Shown here: piece by piece, positions 11,780 through 22,870 of the stretch
How positions within the stretch are numbered: position 1 is the stretch's first letter
How the letters are laid out: every line of letters begins with the position of its first letter
NCBI GenBank assembly: GCA_037976565.1
Contig: CP137671.1
Coordinates: 19,473,910 to 19,537,909, forward strand
Length of the DNA: 64,000 nucleotides
From: Mesocentrotus franciscanus
Taxonomy: Eukaryota > Echinodermata > Echinoidea > Camarodonta > Strongylocentrotidae
Direction of reading: 5' to 3'
The notes under the pieces: generated by a model
The model's database searches: none
What the model was told of the DNA's origin: nothing
Seen by the model: the letters and a program-made list of their open reading frames with translations, nothing else
Program-made: the position numbers and the translations under genes

Positions 11780-12010
11780 CCGTGTTATAAATTCAACCAC
11801 CCCCGACTGGATCAGAGACTATAATCCAAGCGTGAATCATGGATGGAGCGTGGAGGTGTCCGGGCGCATGATTCCCCATTCATAGACGATTGTTCGCCGT
11901 TGTGCAAAGGCATAATGCGTGAAAATCAATGGCATGATGTGGCGAAGTACGTTGACAGTGTTTCGACCCTGAAAAGTGTGGAGTAATGACAGTGAGGATT
12001 GCAGCAAAAG
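11780..12010. promoter_or_regulatory. High-complexity island, candidate cis-regulatory module
   Basis: Low-repeat, mixed-composition sequence with short GC-rich words and a TAATCC homeodomain-type site near 11822. All frames contain stops, so it is not an exon. The call rests on contrast with flanking AT-rich DNA only. Confidence 0.25.
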
Positions 12011-12239
12011 ACATTGGCAAATACCACTGCTATTGTACTACAGTACAAGAATGCAGACAATGAAAATGTACATGTGCAGATGCTCACATCTCAAATACCA
12101 GTTACTGAAAGACACAAAGATGAGGGTAATTTACATGTACATGTATAAACTCTGAATTGCTTTTTTTTTTAATGAGATTGATCCTACATGTACAATAAAC
12201 AACTAAACAAATTAGTCATACGCCCATGTAAATTTGAAT

Positions 12240-12850
12240 TTTGTTTGTGTGCGTGTGTTTTTTTTTTGTAACTCAAGAATGAAAGGTGGACTGGTTGAAT
12301 TAAGGCCTTTGGGCTTTGTTGTTATAGATGTAAGCTTTGATATGTCATATCCTAAAGAAACATAACTCGGGGGGAAACGAGTTTTTCACATACACATGTA
12401 CTTAAAGATAAAGACCAGTTCTGGTCATGCAATTGCATTGTGAAAGAAACGTTGTGGAATAGATCAGAAAAGGTTGATCATCTAGCATATCAATATTGGC
12501 GTGTACTGCAAGGTTCTGGAATCATCAAAATGATAAAATTTGGCCCAGTCTTGGTAAAGTTAAAAGCACTGTACACAAAAATATGTATATGGGACTACGC
12601 GACCACGTGCGCGATATCTATTTGGTCCCAATAGATATAATAATTTACCAAATATATCAATTAGTAGGCGGTTTCCGGGCAAAATTTGTGTATCACGTAT
12701 TAGTCAAAACATATTCTTTCACATGATTGGTAATGAGAGCTTCCATTTCATTTTTTGAGAGAGGGGCGTTTCCAAAACCGGTCTTTACCTTTAAAAAATT
12801 ACAAAACTTGGTATGGGTATGAATTATTCAGTTATTAACTGTGTATGTCT
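12240..12850 (+). repeat. Dispersed repeat interrupted by a MITE (filled site)
   Basis: GTAACTCAAGAATGAAAGG through TTTTTCACATACACATGTAC, and then AAAATTACAAAACTTGG to GTATGGGTATGAATTATTC, match an uninterrupted copy at 50636-50825. In this copy the MITE at 12406-12790 splits the repeat exactly at a TTAA. No coding content. Confidence 0.85.
12406..12790 (+). mobile_element. TTAA-type MITE, subfamily B, copy 1
   Basis: A 385-bp body that starts AGATAAAGACCAGTTCTGG and ends CCGGTCTTTACCT. It is flanked by perfect TTAA copies at 12402-12405 and 12791-12794. It shares over 90 percent of positions by eye with the copies at 31023, 57464 and 61136. It encodes nothing; the short frames at 12440-12726 are artefacts of the element. 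TTAA duplication is the hallmark of the piggyBac superfamily. Confidence 0.92.
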
Positions 12851-14260
12851 GCATATATAAAAATAAAGAGCACACAAATGTGATATGGACTATAACTTAG
12901 CACCTGATTAAGTTTGATTCTTTTATCTCTAAAAATGACCAAGCTACATAAAGGAAATTTCAAACTCCTTTTCATATTCATTTTTCTAAGAGAATACATG
13001 AACAAGCATCCCAAAATGTTCTAAGAATTAAGTTTAATTACATTTATGTTAGAGAATGTTTTTTCACAAAAATGTTTTTTCACAAAAATGTTTTTTCCAC
13101 TCTCTTACTAACATCCTAAGAAAAGGATATGTCGAACAGGGTGATTTTATAACTAATAGACAAAGCATCAACAATCAAAAGCGTTCCAAATACTTTACAA
13201 ACATATCTTTTAAAGGCATCGTTTAACAACGTTAAATCTGAGATGCTACGTGTTATCAGTGTCTGTGATATGGTGTTATATTGAAGCCCTAAAAAAATCA
13301 TGCTTCAAAATGATCAAAAAGTGCCTCAAAAAAGTAAAAATCTTCGAGTGACCGGTTTTACCATACTCGTTTTCCCCAATAGACTGCAGTGTTATGTAAA
13401 CCGTAAACGCAAAATTTGGTTTCGTTTTCCAATCATAAATATCTTGATAATCATGCAGATAGGCGATAGGCTTGTATTAGTCATGGGGTTCCTGACTAAC
13501 CTAAAGGTTTATAATCATCATTGCAGCATGGGCTAAATCCAGAATTTTGTTTCAGAATCTGAGACAAAGTTACCGGAACCCTTTAATACTCTTTACGATA
13601 AATTTGTAGAACAAAATGATGACAGGCCAAAGAGAAAGTGTGCCTGCACAGTGAGGAGCCAATAGAGTGCACACTTCTACATTTTGCACCCCTGGTGGTG
13701 GGGGTGGGGAGCAAGCTACCGGACAGAGGTGCAAACTACCAGATCAGGGGTGGAGGTCTCTTTCAATTAGGGTATCCCGCCCAACCCGCCCAGCCCGATC
13801 CAGCCAATACCAAATATGGATCTATCTTCACATCATTTTGTCAGGTCCAATTTGAATCGTGCTGAGATGTGTCTTTCGACACGAGTGCCGGTGTTTCAGA
13901 AACTGATTGAAATGTAAGAATTTGAATGCTGTTCCAAAAGCAGTTCCTATGAATTGAAAGAAGAGGAAAATAAGAAAAAATTTTGCATGTCAGCTTTTTT
14001 GTGCTAGATTTGACCTATGTGTATGGCCAGCCAACAACATTTACATGCATGCACTGCATTCAATTCAAATTAATTGTTGCTTATTCTTTCCGAAGTTTTG
14101 AATAAAATTTAGTATACATAAATTGTTGGCAATTGTTGCTGGGCCTGACAAACCTCATGCAAGGTTTTTTTTTCAAATACACTGTCAATGGCAACTGAAG
14201 TCTCATCCATGAATTACATCTGTATTTTACTAGTGTACAGTAGTCTAATCTGTAGACATG
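12851..14260. other. Non-coding DNA
   Basis: AT-rich unique sequence with a short direct repeat of ATGTTTTTTCACAAAA (about 13055-13095). A GC-richer patch at 13630-13800 has two overlapping short plus frames with no domain features. Confidence 0.5.
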
Positions 14261-14261
14261 A

Positions 14262-14330
14262 CTGTTTGGAGCCAGAAAGCTGTTGTGTAAAACAATGTGA
14301 GTTAATCAATGCCCTTCTGGCTCAAAACAG
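14262..14330. mobile_element. Short foldback repeat, GAGCCAGAAGG family
   Basis: GAGCCAGAA near 14269 pairs with TTCTGGCTC ending near 14323 across a small loop that contains GAGTTAAT. Related hairpins occur at about 15051, 18695, 35100 and 42566, and as a wider inverted pair at 61619 and 62400. Confidence 0.7.
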
Positions 14331-15050
14331 ACAGACTGTTCTTTTGAAAATATCCAATAATTCTTATTAGACAATTCACCCATGTGAATACAACATAAAT
14401 TGGGATTCTTAATCAAAATTCCCTCCATCCCTCTGTAATTCACAATCTAGCAAATCGGCCATTAAGGGGTTTCTTTAGCCGGGGACCAATAAAGAAAGAT
14501 GGAGAGTACATATATCATTCCTCACGATACCATAACAGGGGCAGCCGTTTCATAACATCAGCTTTTTCAGTTAACTTCCTACCCTCAGAGGTGTGATGCC
14601 AAAAGAAAACAATTAACAAAATAAATTACATTTCACTCCTGAGACTTTTGCCCATATACAGGACACTGGTGAAGGTAACAACATTACCAGTAAATTGGTA
14701 GTAAAAAGTTCCAGCTCCATGCGACCAATAACGATATCTGTCAAATCATTTCTTAATCAGTCACCTGGAGTTTCGTAGAAAAAGGATTGGATAATGGTGT
14801 TGCAAGTTCCCATTTCACTGCGTTTTTGCTTATGAGCCTTCAGCACCAATTTTCTTGGATCACCGGTATCGTGACACCAACAATGTATACTTTTTCAACA
14901 TCAGGATCCGATGCTAACAGGTGCCCGGGACAAATGGGCACCCCAAATCTGAAAGTCCAGATCCCCAGAATCCAAAAAATTTAGCATGGGGCTCCTGTAT
15001 TTAGACCCAGAAAATCTCAAAGTAAAAATCAGTTGTAATCTATATCATGT
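14331..15050. other. Non-coding DNA
   Basis: Unique sequence with no repeats or credible frames. Confidence 0.5.
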
Positions 15051-15118
15051 GTTTGGAGCCAGAAAGGCATCATTAACTCATATATTTTACAAAGATTTAA
15101 CGCCCTTCTGGCTCTATA
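15051..15118. mobile_element. Short foldback repeat, GAGCCAGAAGG family
   Basis: TTTGGAGCCAGAAAGG is followed by ATTAACTCATATA and then the inverse CGCCCTTCTGGCTC. Same family as 14262. Confidence 0.7.
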
Positions 15119-15499
15119 AAAGACATTATCATTTGACACCTGTTTCAAAACTAGCAAACAGCTGCTAAACGGCTTGACTTTATCGGACAGAAAAAGGTAC
15201 ATGCAAGTAAAATTCAAAATATGTTCTCTGATTAAAATGCAGCACAACAGAAGATTGGTATAATAATAATCGTTAAAAAGACATTGTGGTGCAAAAAAAC
15301 AGGTTGGAATATTGAAAATGACGGCCGATGGTGACATGGAAAATATAATTTTGCTTTTCATAATTCTGTGGGGATTAAACGTCTTTCAATAAGGTAATTA
15401 CAAATCTCTGGCAACCTAATCTTCTGGCAACTCGTCAACAACATGCTGATGCCAGAAAATTGTTTGACTCTTGCAGGACTGCGTGTCTTGGATGTAATC

Positions 15500-15780
15500 C
15501 TGTTTCACTAACAAAACAAAAATCAGCAGCCCACTCTGTTTATCCGGTTAACACTGCAATATCGCCTCGCTAATAACATTCCCGTGCTGCCGTCCCGTAC
15601 CTCGAACGTTACGCAGACATCGCAATAGTCTCCATCGGCATCCCTTTGAGGTAATTGACGTCGCGGGCATGCGGATTATTCGTTGATGTCGCTTAATGAA
15701 ATAGCGTGTAGATTTCATTCTTTGCCAATTTGCCTACCTCGTTAACTCATTAAGGATCTGGTCGAGAAAGCAGACTTATA
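15500..15780. promoter_or_regulatory. Candidate cis-regulatory module with homeodomain and CRE-like sites
   Basis: A 280-bp island of high complexity lies in AT-rich DNA. It contains GGTAATTGACGTCGC (a TAATTG homeodomain core next to a TGACGTC CRE-like core), GCGGATTATTC (Otx/Gsc-type GGATTA), TTAATGAAAT and GTTAACTCATTAAGG. All frames are interrupted by stops. Regulatory function is inference. Confidence 0.3.
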
Positions 15781-18694
15781 GTTGCTGATGGGAAGGTTAT
15801 CTCTGTGATTGGTGTTTTCGTGTAATATATTAAATCATCTTGAAAACGGATTTTGCTTTGATGGGCACACAATCTGAATGGCACTCTTTCAAATCATTGT
15901 CCAAGTCGCTTCCACTCTTCGGCCATATTTTTTTTATAACTGAAGATTATAACTGTGCTTTTTCTGAAGCTTATGATGTACACCATTTATTTATGATGCT
16001 TTGATTCTTAATTCCTGACATCAAACATTTTCATAATGCATTCAAACTGCTTCATTTCTGCAAAATGCAGACATTAATATGATGTTTTATTCAGCTAATC
16101 CAGACAACTTAATCCGCTTTGAAAATCAAATTTATATATTTTTGTTGTCCAAAGCAACTCGTAATTGAGCTCCTATACTATAAAAAGGTCCTAACAGAAA
16201 TAGACCAGTTCTGAAATTAATGTTGGTTACTTGGTTACTAAAGAAATCTAAAGCTTGCCAGAGGCTGTTCACACATAGCAACAATTGTTGTGCACAAACA
16301 TGCATTTTGACTCCTGAAATACTATTACTTGCAATGGGTAAAGGCAATAGTGTATTACTCAAGCCTCAAGGCAAATATTCATTAATTTATTAATTTGACT
16401 GTATCTTCAGCTGCCTGCAATGAGGCCAGAACAGCTACAGTATATCCAATGACATACATGTATAAAGGCCTTCTCGTGGACAATTTGCTTTTCAACTGGT
16501 GTATTGTGGTCAGAGGGAGAAAAAAACATGTTCCTTTGTGCTTTTTGATGATAAATGCAGTGGCTCCATTAGATCTGTCATTCTGTGAAACTTTATGTCA
16601 GCAAAAATTTGCATCAGAGCAGAGGGATAGCAATTTAGCTCTGGAAAATGAGAAAAAAAATTAATTGCCCTTAAGGTAATCCCACTATCCTATACAAAAT
16701 TGCCAAAAGATATCCACTGAACAAAGATAACACTGCCTGAAATAACTATTTGATGCATCCATTATATCTCTGTTTTGAATCATCTCAGGACTTAGCAGAT
16801 TGTTTCCTCATCTCAAGTTGATTTCTCATCATAAATCTATGAATGACAAATTCCATGGCTGAAGTTCAAAGCCCTCAAAAGGCCTGACATTCTTTCATCA
16901 AGTTAAACTGTCAACAGACTTTTTGGAAATATTCGCACTCGGGTGATTTTGAATGCAGAATCAATCCCAAAACACACATTGCAGGGGTATTCTTTATGAT
17001 TTCCCACGCTTGCCCTGCCATTAACAAGGGAATGCATTGGGCACAAAAGAAAACGATTTTCTGCCTCGATTCTAAGGGAAAGAAATCAAATTTTCCCATT
17101 CATCGATCACCCATTCAGCAAGAAAAATAGACATTCTCCCCTGCTCGACCACGTTCTGTTGTGGTCTCTTTTTCTGCACTTTTGGAGAGGGAACAGTGGA
17201 ATAGCACTTGTTTGGTAATTGTGCGGAGTTTGGGAGGTGAGTTAAGTGTTACAATAATGTAAGGATCACTGATACAATGTATGAATGTTGGGATGAAAAC
17301 AACCTTGGCACTCTAGAAATATGGAGATAAACACACCGACAATCGCAAATATGCAATGAATACCCCTGATTCTATGACCTACAACCTCTTAAACATTTGA
17401 CAGACATGCGAGGCTAATGGAATGTTTTGCGATTTGACAAGTTGTTTCAAAGGCATTACCGGTGCTGTTTATTGTAAGACCGATTTACCAAGTCAGTTTT
17501 TATTTCGTTCAATCGGCAAAGATATCCTGATTGAGATATTAGATCCAACAACTTTTTCTTCAAACTGTCAATTAAGATGCAATGAAATTGAACCAGGAAT
17601 CATTTTTGTAGTTGTTGACTTAATTCAGAATGAATCTGGATTTTTTTATTTTCCAAACCCCGATGATGGATGCTGCACAGAAAAAAAATGATATAATCAT
17701 TTCAACAATAACATCCAAAACAAACAATGCATAGAACATAGTAACCAACAATGACTAACTAGTGAAGAATCTGGAATGATTTGTGTGAAGACATGTACAA
17801 CATGTTTGAGAAATGCAAAGATAAATGTTCAGATATGTACACTAGCATTCCAGACAATGTATATTTACAATGCATAGAGCGAAGAAAGCAGCTCGAAGGA
17901 ATTAAAGGGATAAATTGGGAAGACTCAACACGAACAGGGCAAGGATTACTTGGGCTGCGAAAAATTAAAATCAGGCTAAAATGTTGAAATTTAAAGAGGG
18001 GGCACATGAATGCATAAATACCCTATCAGTGTGGACCTATGTGACAAACAGGTAGTGAGGAGCCCAAGTATTATCCTATTTCTTATAACAATTTGGCTCG
18101 ATCCTAGAGAAACTGCACAAAATTATTTGTATTCAACATAAGGATGTTGTAGCACGTACACATTCACATTCATATTGGAACGAATGGTCTGAATCATCAC
18201 AAGAATGTGTTTGACATCAGAAAGAAGTTACTCAGATTTGCAGCCCACTGGAGTGCACCAACGCAGTCATGAATATGTGGGACTACGTGGGACTAGGTAA
18301 TGTACTGCTGTCCTATGTACAAACACAAGCATCCATGTCTTACTTTCATTTACTACCTGGCTTTCCTAAATACAACTTTTACCACTCTCATTTGAAGAAG
18401 AAAAACAAGTATTTATATCTGCCGTTCTTAAACATTTAGTACACCAGTACATTCCTTTCAGGATTTCATTTGCCTGTATGACTGTGGCCAGTTTTTAATC
18501 TCCAGTTTTGTTTTTGTTCTCACCAGAATTGAAGACAGCCTTTAATCCTTGAGACAGGTCCCTTACTTTCTATTGAAACATCTTAGCATTCCATTGCAGT
18601 TGGTGGGTTTCTTGAGTTACAGTGGCTATACAGTGGTACGGAATAGCCATGGGATCAGGGGCTCTTTGGAGAGAAGGGGGGCTGTACCTATCAC
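15781..18694. other. Non-coding DNA, no gene recognised
   Basis: Long AT-rich stretch. Two neighbouring plus frames, 17422-17691 (89 codons) and 17781-17987 (68 codons), have balanced composition and several Cys, but no recognised domain and no clear splice sites. The region around 17100-17350 is somewhat less repetitive. Confidence 0.45.
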
Positions 18695-18790
18695 GAGCCA
18701 CATTAACTCATATACTTTAACACAGAGTTAATGCCCTTCTGGCCATGAACAGATGATATCATTGTCTGTTGGGAGCCAGAAGGGAATTAA
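18695..18790. mobile_element. Short foldback repeats, GAGCCAGAAGG family (compound)
   Basis: CGAGCCACATTAACTCATAT, then GAGTTAATGCCCTTCTGGCC, then GGGAGCCAGAAGGGAATTAAC: two partial inverted units in close succession. Confidence 0.65.
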
Positions 18791-18879
18791 CTACAATACA
18801 CATGTACACTCATGAGCTACATGTATAGAGAACATGGTTTGAATAAATAGTCTTTTGGGTCTCAGCAGAGATTATATGT

Positions 18880-19260
18880 TTGTTTCTTTCTTTCTTTCTT
18901 TCTTTTCTTTGGGTGTCTTGCAGGACATAATGTCTCTTAAAGGTATCTGGTATTCATACCTCAGTCACAATGGACACCAGACTGACAACAAACTAACAAA
19001 CCGTACAAAAATTTACATTACCCTATAATGGAGTCAGTTTTGCGGGGTGGCTGAGGTATTTCAGCAAAATTATGAAGGTGATTGACAAGTGAATAATTTT
19101 TTTTATTAATTCCTGGAAAATGACAATTTTGGGGAATCCCGTTAGGGAGATCTTTGTCTTGAAATATAAATTTGATTGATATATTTCTTTGTTGCCTGAA
19201 ATTTCTCTCCCCCCCCCCCCCCTCCTTTCTCTCTCTCTCTCTCTCTATCTAGCAATGATG
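18880..19260. repeat. Simple repeats (TTTC and C/CT tracts) and unique DNA
   Basis: A TTTC tract lies near 18884-18910. A run of about 14 C residues followed by CT repeats lies at 19205-19245. The segment between them shares short words (CCAGACTGACAACA) with 49147-49165, hinting at another dispersed repeat. Confidence 0.6.
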
Positions 19261-19735
19261 TAATCTATCTACCCATCTGTCCATCTACCTTTATTCCATA
19301 TTTGTAAAGCACTAATCATCTACACACAATGCATCATATATTCTACTTACATATTTATAAACAATACCATATAATAGGAAAGCAAAACAAAATACTTGGC
19401 TGTGCAAAGAAAACAACAAATAAGGGCCCAACACATCAACAATTTCCTGCCTAGAAGGTAGTTTTCAAAGAGCGTCACTTGCTACTGCCTACATTAATAT
19501 TTTAGAGGTAAATTTTCTACAAAGCCAGAGAGTTTTCATGCATTTAGTGCAGGAAGTAGGACGCGCTTGGAAGTTACTTTCGAGGAATGCGATATGTACT
19601 TGACATTCTAAATGATGGGCCAAGAATGAGATGGTGCGTTTCAAAATTGTCCACTGACTTCTCTATCTCAAAATTCGCTGGCATTTTTTCAAAGGTTTAG
19701 TTTCTAGATAGGTCATTTAGTATCAATATTTCCTT

Positions 19736-19740
<5 letters not shown>

Positions 19741-19771
<31 letters not shown>
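19741..19771 (+). repeat. (CT)n microsatellite
   Basis: About 15 uninterrupted CT units in unique DNA. Confidence 0.9.
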
Positions 19772-19775
<4 letters not shown>

Positions 19776-19929
19776 CCTTCCTCACCTACTCTATATACCT
19801 GTAGTATGTATGACTTAAAATGAAATGACTGATGGGGATCTAGAGCTGAGTTATACAATTTGTTTTTAACAGGTTTCTAAATAATAATAACAATAGCTAC
19901 ATTTCTATAGCATACATATATCTAAATAG

Positions 19930-20162
19930 TACCCTTTACAGTTCATTTTATGTATGTTGTTACCAACGAAAAAATGAAGTCAGTCAGTCACTGATAGTGT
20001 GAAGTTTAGAAAGTAAACGGGTTTCCTTGCATAATTTGAATACTAGGACACTGCTAAAGTTTAAATTTCACAGATAGGACATACGTGACATATTCGTAAT
20101 TCCTGCAAAGTTCTACAGAATTTGATGTTGGCTGCAAAAGGGACATAGTACCTTTAAAGTGC
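19930..20162 (-). mobile_element. Partial copy of the GGTACTATGTCCC MITE
   Basis: The inverse complement of this segment matches 38113-38350: TGTCCCTTTTGCAGCC, ACATCAAATTCTGTAGAAC, AGGAATTA, ATGTCCTATCTGTGAAATTT and a GAAACCCGTTTACT segment. The terminus GGGACATAGTACCTTTAA is intact at about 20162; the other end is missing. Confidence 0.75.
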
Positions 20163-20189
20163 TGAAAGCTTTGTAACAGGTACCAATTT

Positions 20190-20425
20190 ACTACACCTGG
20201 GTAGAGAGTGGCTAATGTACAGTACTACAGTAGATTAATGTTAAATTAATTACTACCACAAAGGCTAACGTCATCCTACCAGGTCCCAATTTCTCTCCTG
20301 GGTATGGAGTGGCAAATGTAGATTTGAGCCTTGCCAAAGGACGATAGAGCCATGTTGAGGATCGAACCCATGATCTTTGCATTTCAAGACAAGTGCTTAA
20401 ACCACTCGACTACGACACCCCTACT
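20190..20425 (-). mobile_element. tRNA-derived SINE on the minus strand
   Basis: Read on the minus strand it begins GGTGTCGTAGTCGAGTGG and has a B box, GGGTTCGATCC. It continues CTCAACATGGCTCTATCG and then the family body with CCTGGTAGGATG. The head closely matches the plus-strand copy at 57985. Confidence 0.85.
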
Positions 20426-21510
20426 ATGTATGTTTAAATCACATTGATGGAAGGGAAAGGGGGAGCCCTCCGATAGAGCATCAATAATAAATGTTTGGTA
20501 CTTTTATAAACTAGATCGGTTTCCCAACATGGCACTGCATCTTTGACGGAAAGGGTGAGAAGTGATCAACTTCACGAAGCAGATTGGGGGCCTAGCTACG
20601 AGGGGAAAATATACTGCGTGTTTTGTGCGATTCAGAAAGAACAAATCACAAAAAATATTGATTTATGTATGAATGCATATGACAAGGCTCAAGAGATCTG
20701 TAGAGTTTACAAGTATGTATGAGCCCAATACTATTTCTTTTGTTGGTGGTGATGGTCCAGACTGTTTTGGTGCCCATGCATCCCAGGGACCTGTTTAAAA
20801 ATTAACCCCTGCATACAGGCCAAAAATGTTGAGACAGGGTCTGTTTTAGCTATCTAATTTACAAACTAAAAGAATTATGAATAATATAATGGGGTAATTC
20901 AATATTTGCTCTGGAGTTTACACTTCTGGTAAATATTTAGTTGGCGCCACTGTCTTAATTAGTCTGTTTGCTCCTCATTCAGAATCTCTATTTATAATCT
21001 AGTATCAAACGCACTTCTTAACCTTCAAACACATCAAAGGTAATGGGATAACAATGTATATAGGTATTATAATTTAAAAGGGAAACTCATGGTGGTGATC
21101 AGTTGTAAATCAATATTAATACATTGCACGTTGTACCTTAAATGACAGCAGAGTGTCACGCTTTGAAGTTTCAATATCAATCTTGTACAATTCTACATGT
21201 ATTATGCATGCTTCGGTAACGATTGCTACATTATTTTCCAACAATAGCTGATTCCCACTGCAGCCTCACTCGAGTCATATACATGTACCTGGCCCTAACC
21301 CTAATCCTGATCCTACGCCTAACCCGACCCACCCCCCACCCCCTTTCAATACATCCCATCTGATGGATTCAAAAGATTCAAGATTAATAGATTCAAAGGC
21401 AATGGTCTGTGAGGTCCAGAATGGTGTTTTAATGTTTTAATGTTTTAATTGTATTGTTAAATATGAAATAATGCCCTATTGGGTCTCAGTAGACAAATAT
21501 TTGTTCATGG
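20426..21510. other. Non-coding DNA with short telomere-like words
   Basis: Unique AT-rich DNA. At about 21290-21325 a run of GGCCCTAACCCTAATCC-type words is a degenerate telomeric motif. At 21427-21450 an ATGTTTTA unit is repeated three times. Confidence 0.5.
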
Positions 21511-21640
21511 TCCCTCCCCTTCCTCCTCAGACTCCTCCTCCTCCTCCGTCCTCCGTCCTCCCTCCTCCGTCCTCCCTCCTCCCTCCTTTCTCCTTCCTCC
21601 CCTCCTCCTCCTCAGCCTTCTCCTCCTCATCCTCCTCCAC
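21511..21640 (+). repeat. (TCC)n-rich microsatellite
   Basis: Imperfect TCC/CTCCGT trinucleotide array. It creates overlapping Ser/Pro-rich plus frames and an Arg/Glu-rich minus frame (21505-21945), none of which is believed to be a gene. Confidence 0.85.
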
Positions 21641-21929
21641 CAATCCATCTCATTGGTTTCATTTTTAAAGCAATTTACATGTAGACTGAACAAGAACTTG
21701 GAAGGGACAGCATAGTGTGAACTTATCAGCCTCAAGTGATCTCCAGTGATCTCCAGTGAACAAAAGAATTCTTGAAAATAGATCTGTCTGTCCCCAAGGG
21801 CTATAATGTACACATAAAACGTGTCACGGGGATGATCGAAGGACAAAGAAGAAGCAAACCAATGAGTGAAAAAGCATCGGGAAGGCAGGAAAATAAAGTG
21901 AAGCAGATATGGAAACAACTGAATTAGTA

Positions 21930-22224
21930 CTGGGGGGTGTTTCACAAAGACTAAGATCGACTTTAAGTTGGACTTTAGTATAACAGGCCATTCGTGCCAT
22001 TGTTTGCTCTCACCATTGGTCTCTCAATTATGATCTATAGATAATATTTTTTCCTTCAATAATGAATTCTCAAAAAATGTAAGTTTTGTAGATTTTTAAC
22101 CATGATTTGTACGTCCCTTGAGAGACCAATGCCAGTAAATGATGAGAGCAAACAATGGCATGAACGGCTTGCTATACTTAAGTCCAACTTAAAGTCGAAC
22201 TTAGTCTTTGTGAAACACCCTGGG
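21930..22224. mobile_element. Intact foldback MITE (GTGTTTCACAAAG family)
   Basis: Two arms of about 100 bp are inverted copies: GGGTGTTTCACAAAGACTAAG at the left, CTTAGTCTTTGTGAAACACCC at the right, with GGCATGAACGGC against its inverse further in. A loop of about 90 bp separates them. This is the uninterrupted relative of the element at 4648-5350 and serves as its empty-site reference. Confidence 0.9.
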
Positions 22225-22289
22225 GTAAGAAGGACAGAAAATGATGAAAAAGGGTGAAAATGAGAATCACATATTACAATAACTTTGCT

Positions 22290-22870
22290 ACAAAGAGACC
22301 ACTTGCTCGGCGTATGTAATCCTAACCCAGTAACACCCAACAAGAATGATTGGGTGGTTATATGATCGGGTATAAGGTAAGGGAACACCACTGTTAATAA
22401 GGGAGGGTGTCGAAGACTCGAAGCTGAAGGAAGGGGGAGAGGGCTTATCGCAGACAGTCCTAACAGAGGTGCAAGAAGCCATCTCACGTATGCACCGTAA
22501 TCATTCAGAATTGCTAAATCGTAGGGAAAGTGCGGTAACACTACCCCAAATCTCTCCATTTGGGCTGTGGCCGTGACATTGACGTTGGACAACGCTGTTC
22601 AAGACGACGACACAGACGAATAGAAGAATACGGCCAGTCGGGGAGGAGGCGTTGCGAGAGGGTCGTGTTGCACGGGACGCATGCAAATTTCAAGCACTAT
22701 TTGTGTTCGCTTTACCATCCGCATGCATATTTTTGAGCCTAAGTGCTCCCCCTGAATGGCGTGCGATGTGTCCACTTGAATTCTAATTTTTCGTTGCCCG
22801 CTCTGTGGCACCTGACCTTCGCAAACAGAGTGGAGAGCCCCCTCTTTGGGATCACAGGAAATTATAAACA
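22290..22870. promoter_or_regulatory. Large high-complexity island, candidate regulatory element
   Basis: About 580 bp of mixed, CpG-containing sequence with an octamer ATGCAAAT near 22681 and no simple repeats. Three overlapping minus frames (up to 178 codons, 22056-22592) are open, but the longest runs into the adjacent foldback element and none gives a recognisable protein. A composite enhancer or an unrecognised exon are both possible. Confidence 0.3.

Noticed and set aside
17422..17987. Two neighbouring Cys-containing plus frames (89 and 68 codons)
   Set aside because: Balanced composition, but no splice sites, domain or duplication support. Probably chance in this region.
22056..22592. 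178-codon minus-strand frame
   Set aside because: Its C-terminal third is the foldback element at 21930-22224, whose other copy has unrelated reading frames. Kept only as part of a high-complexity island.
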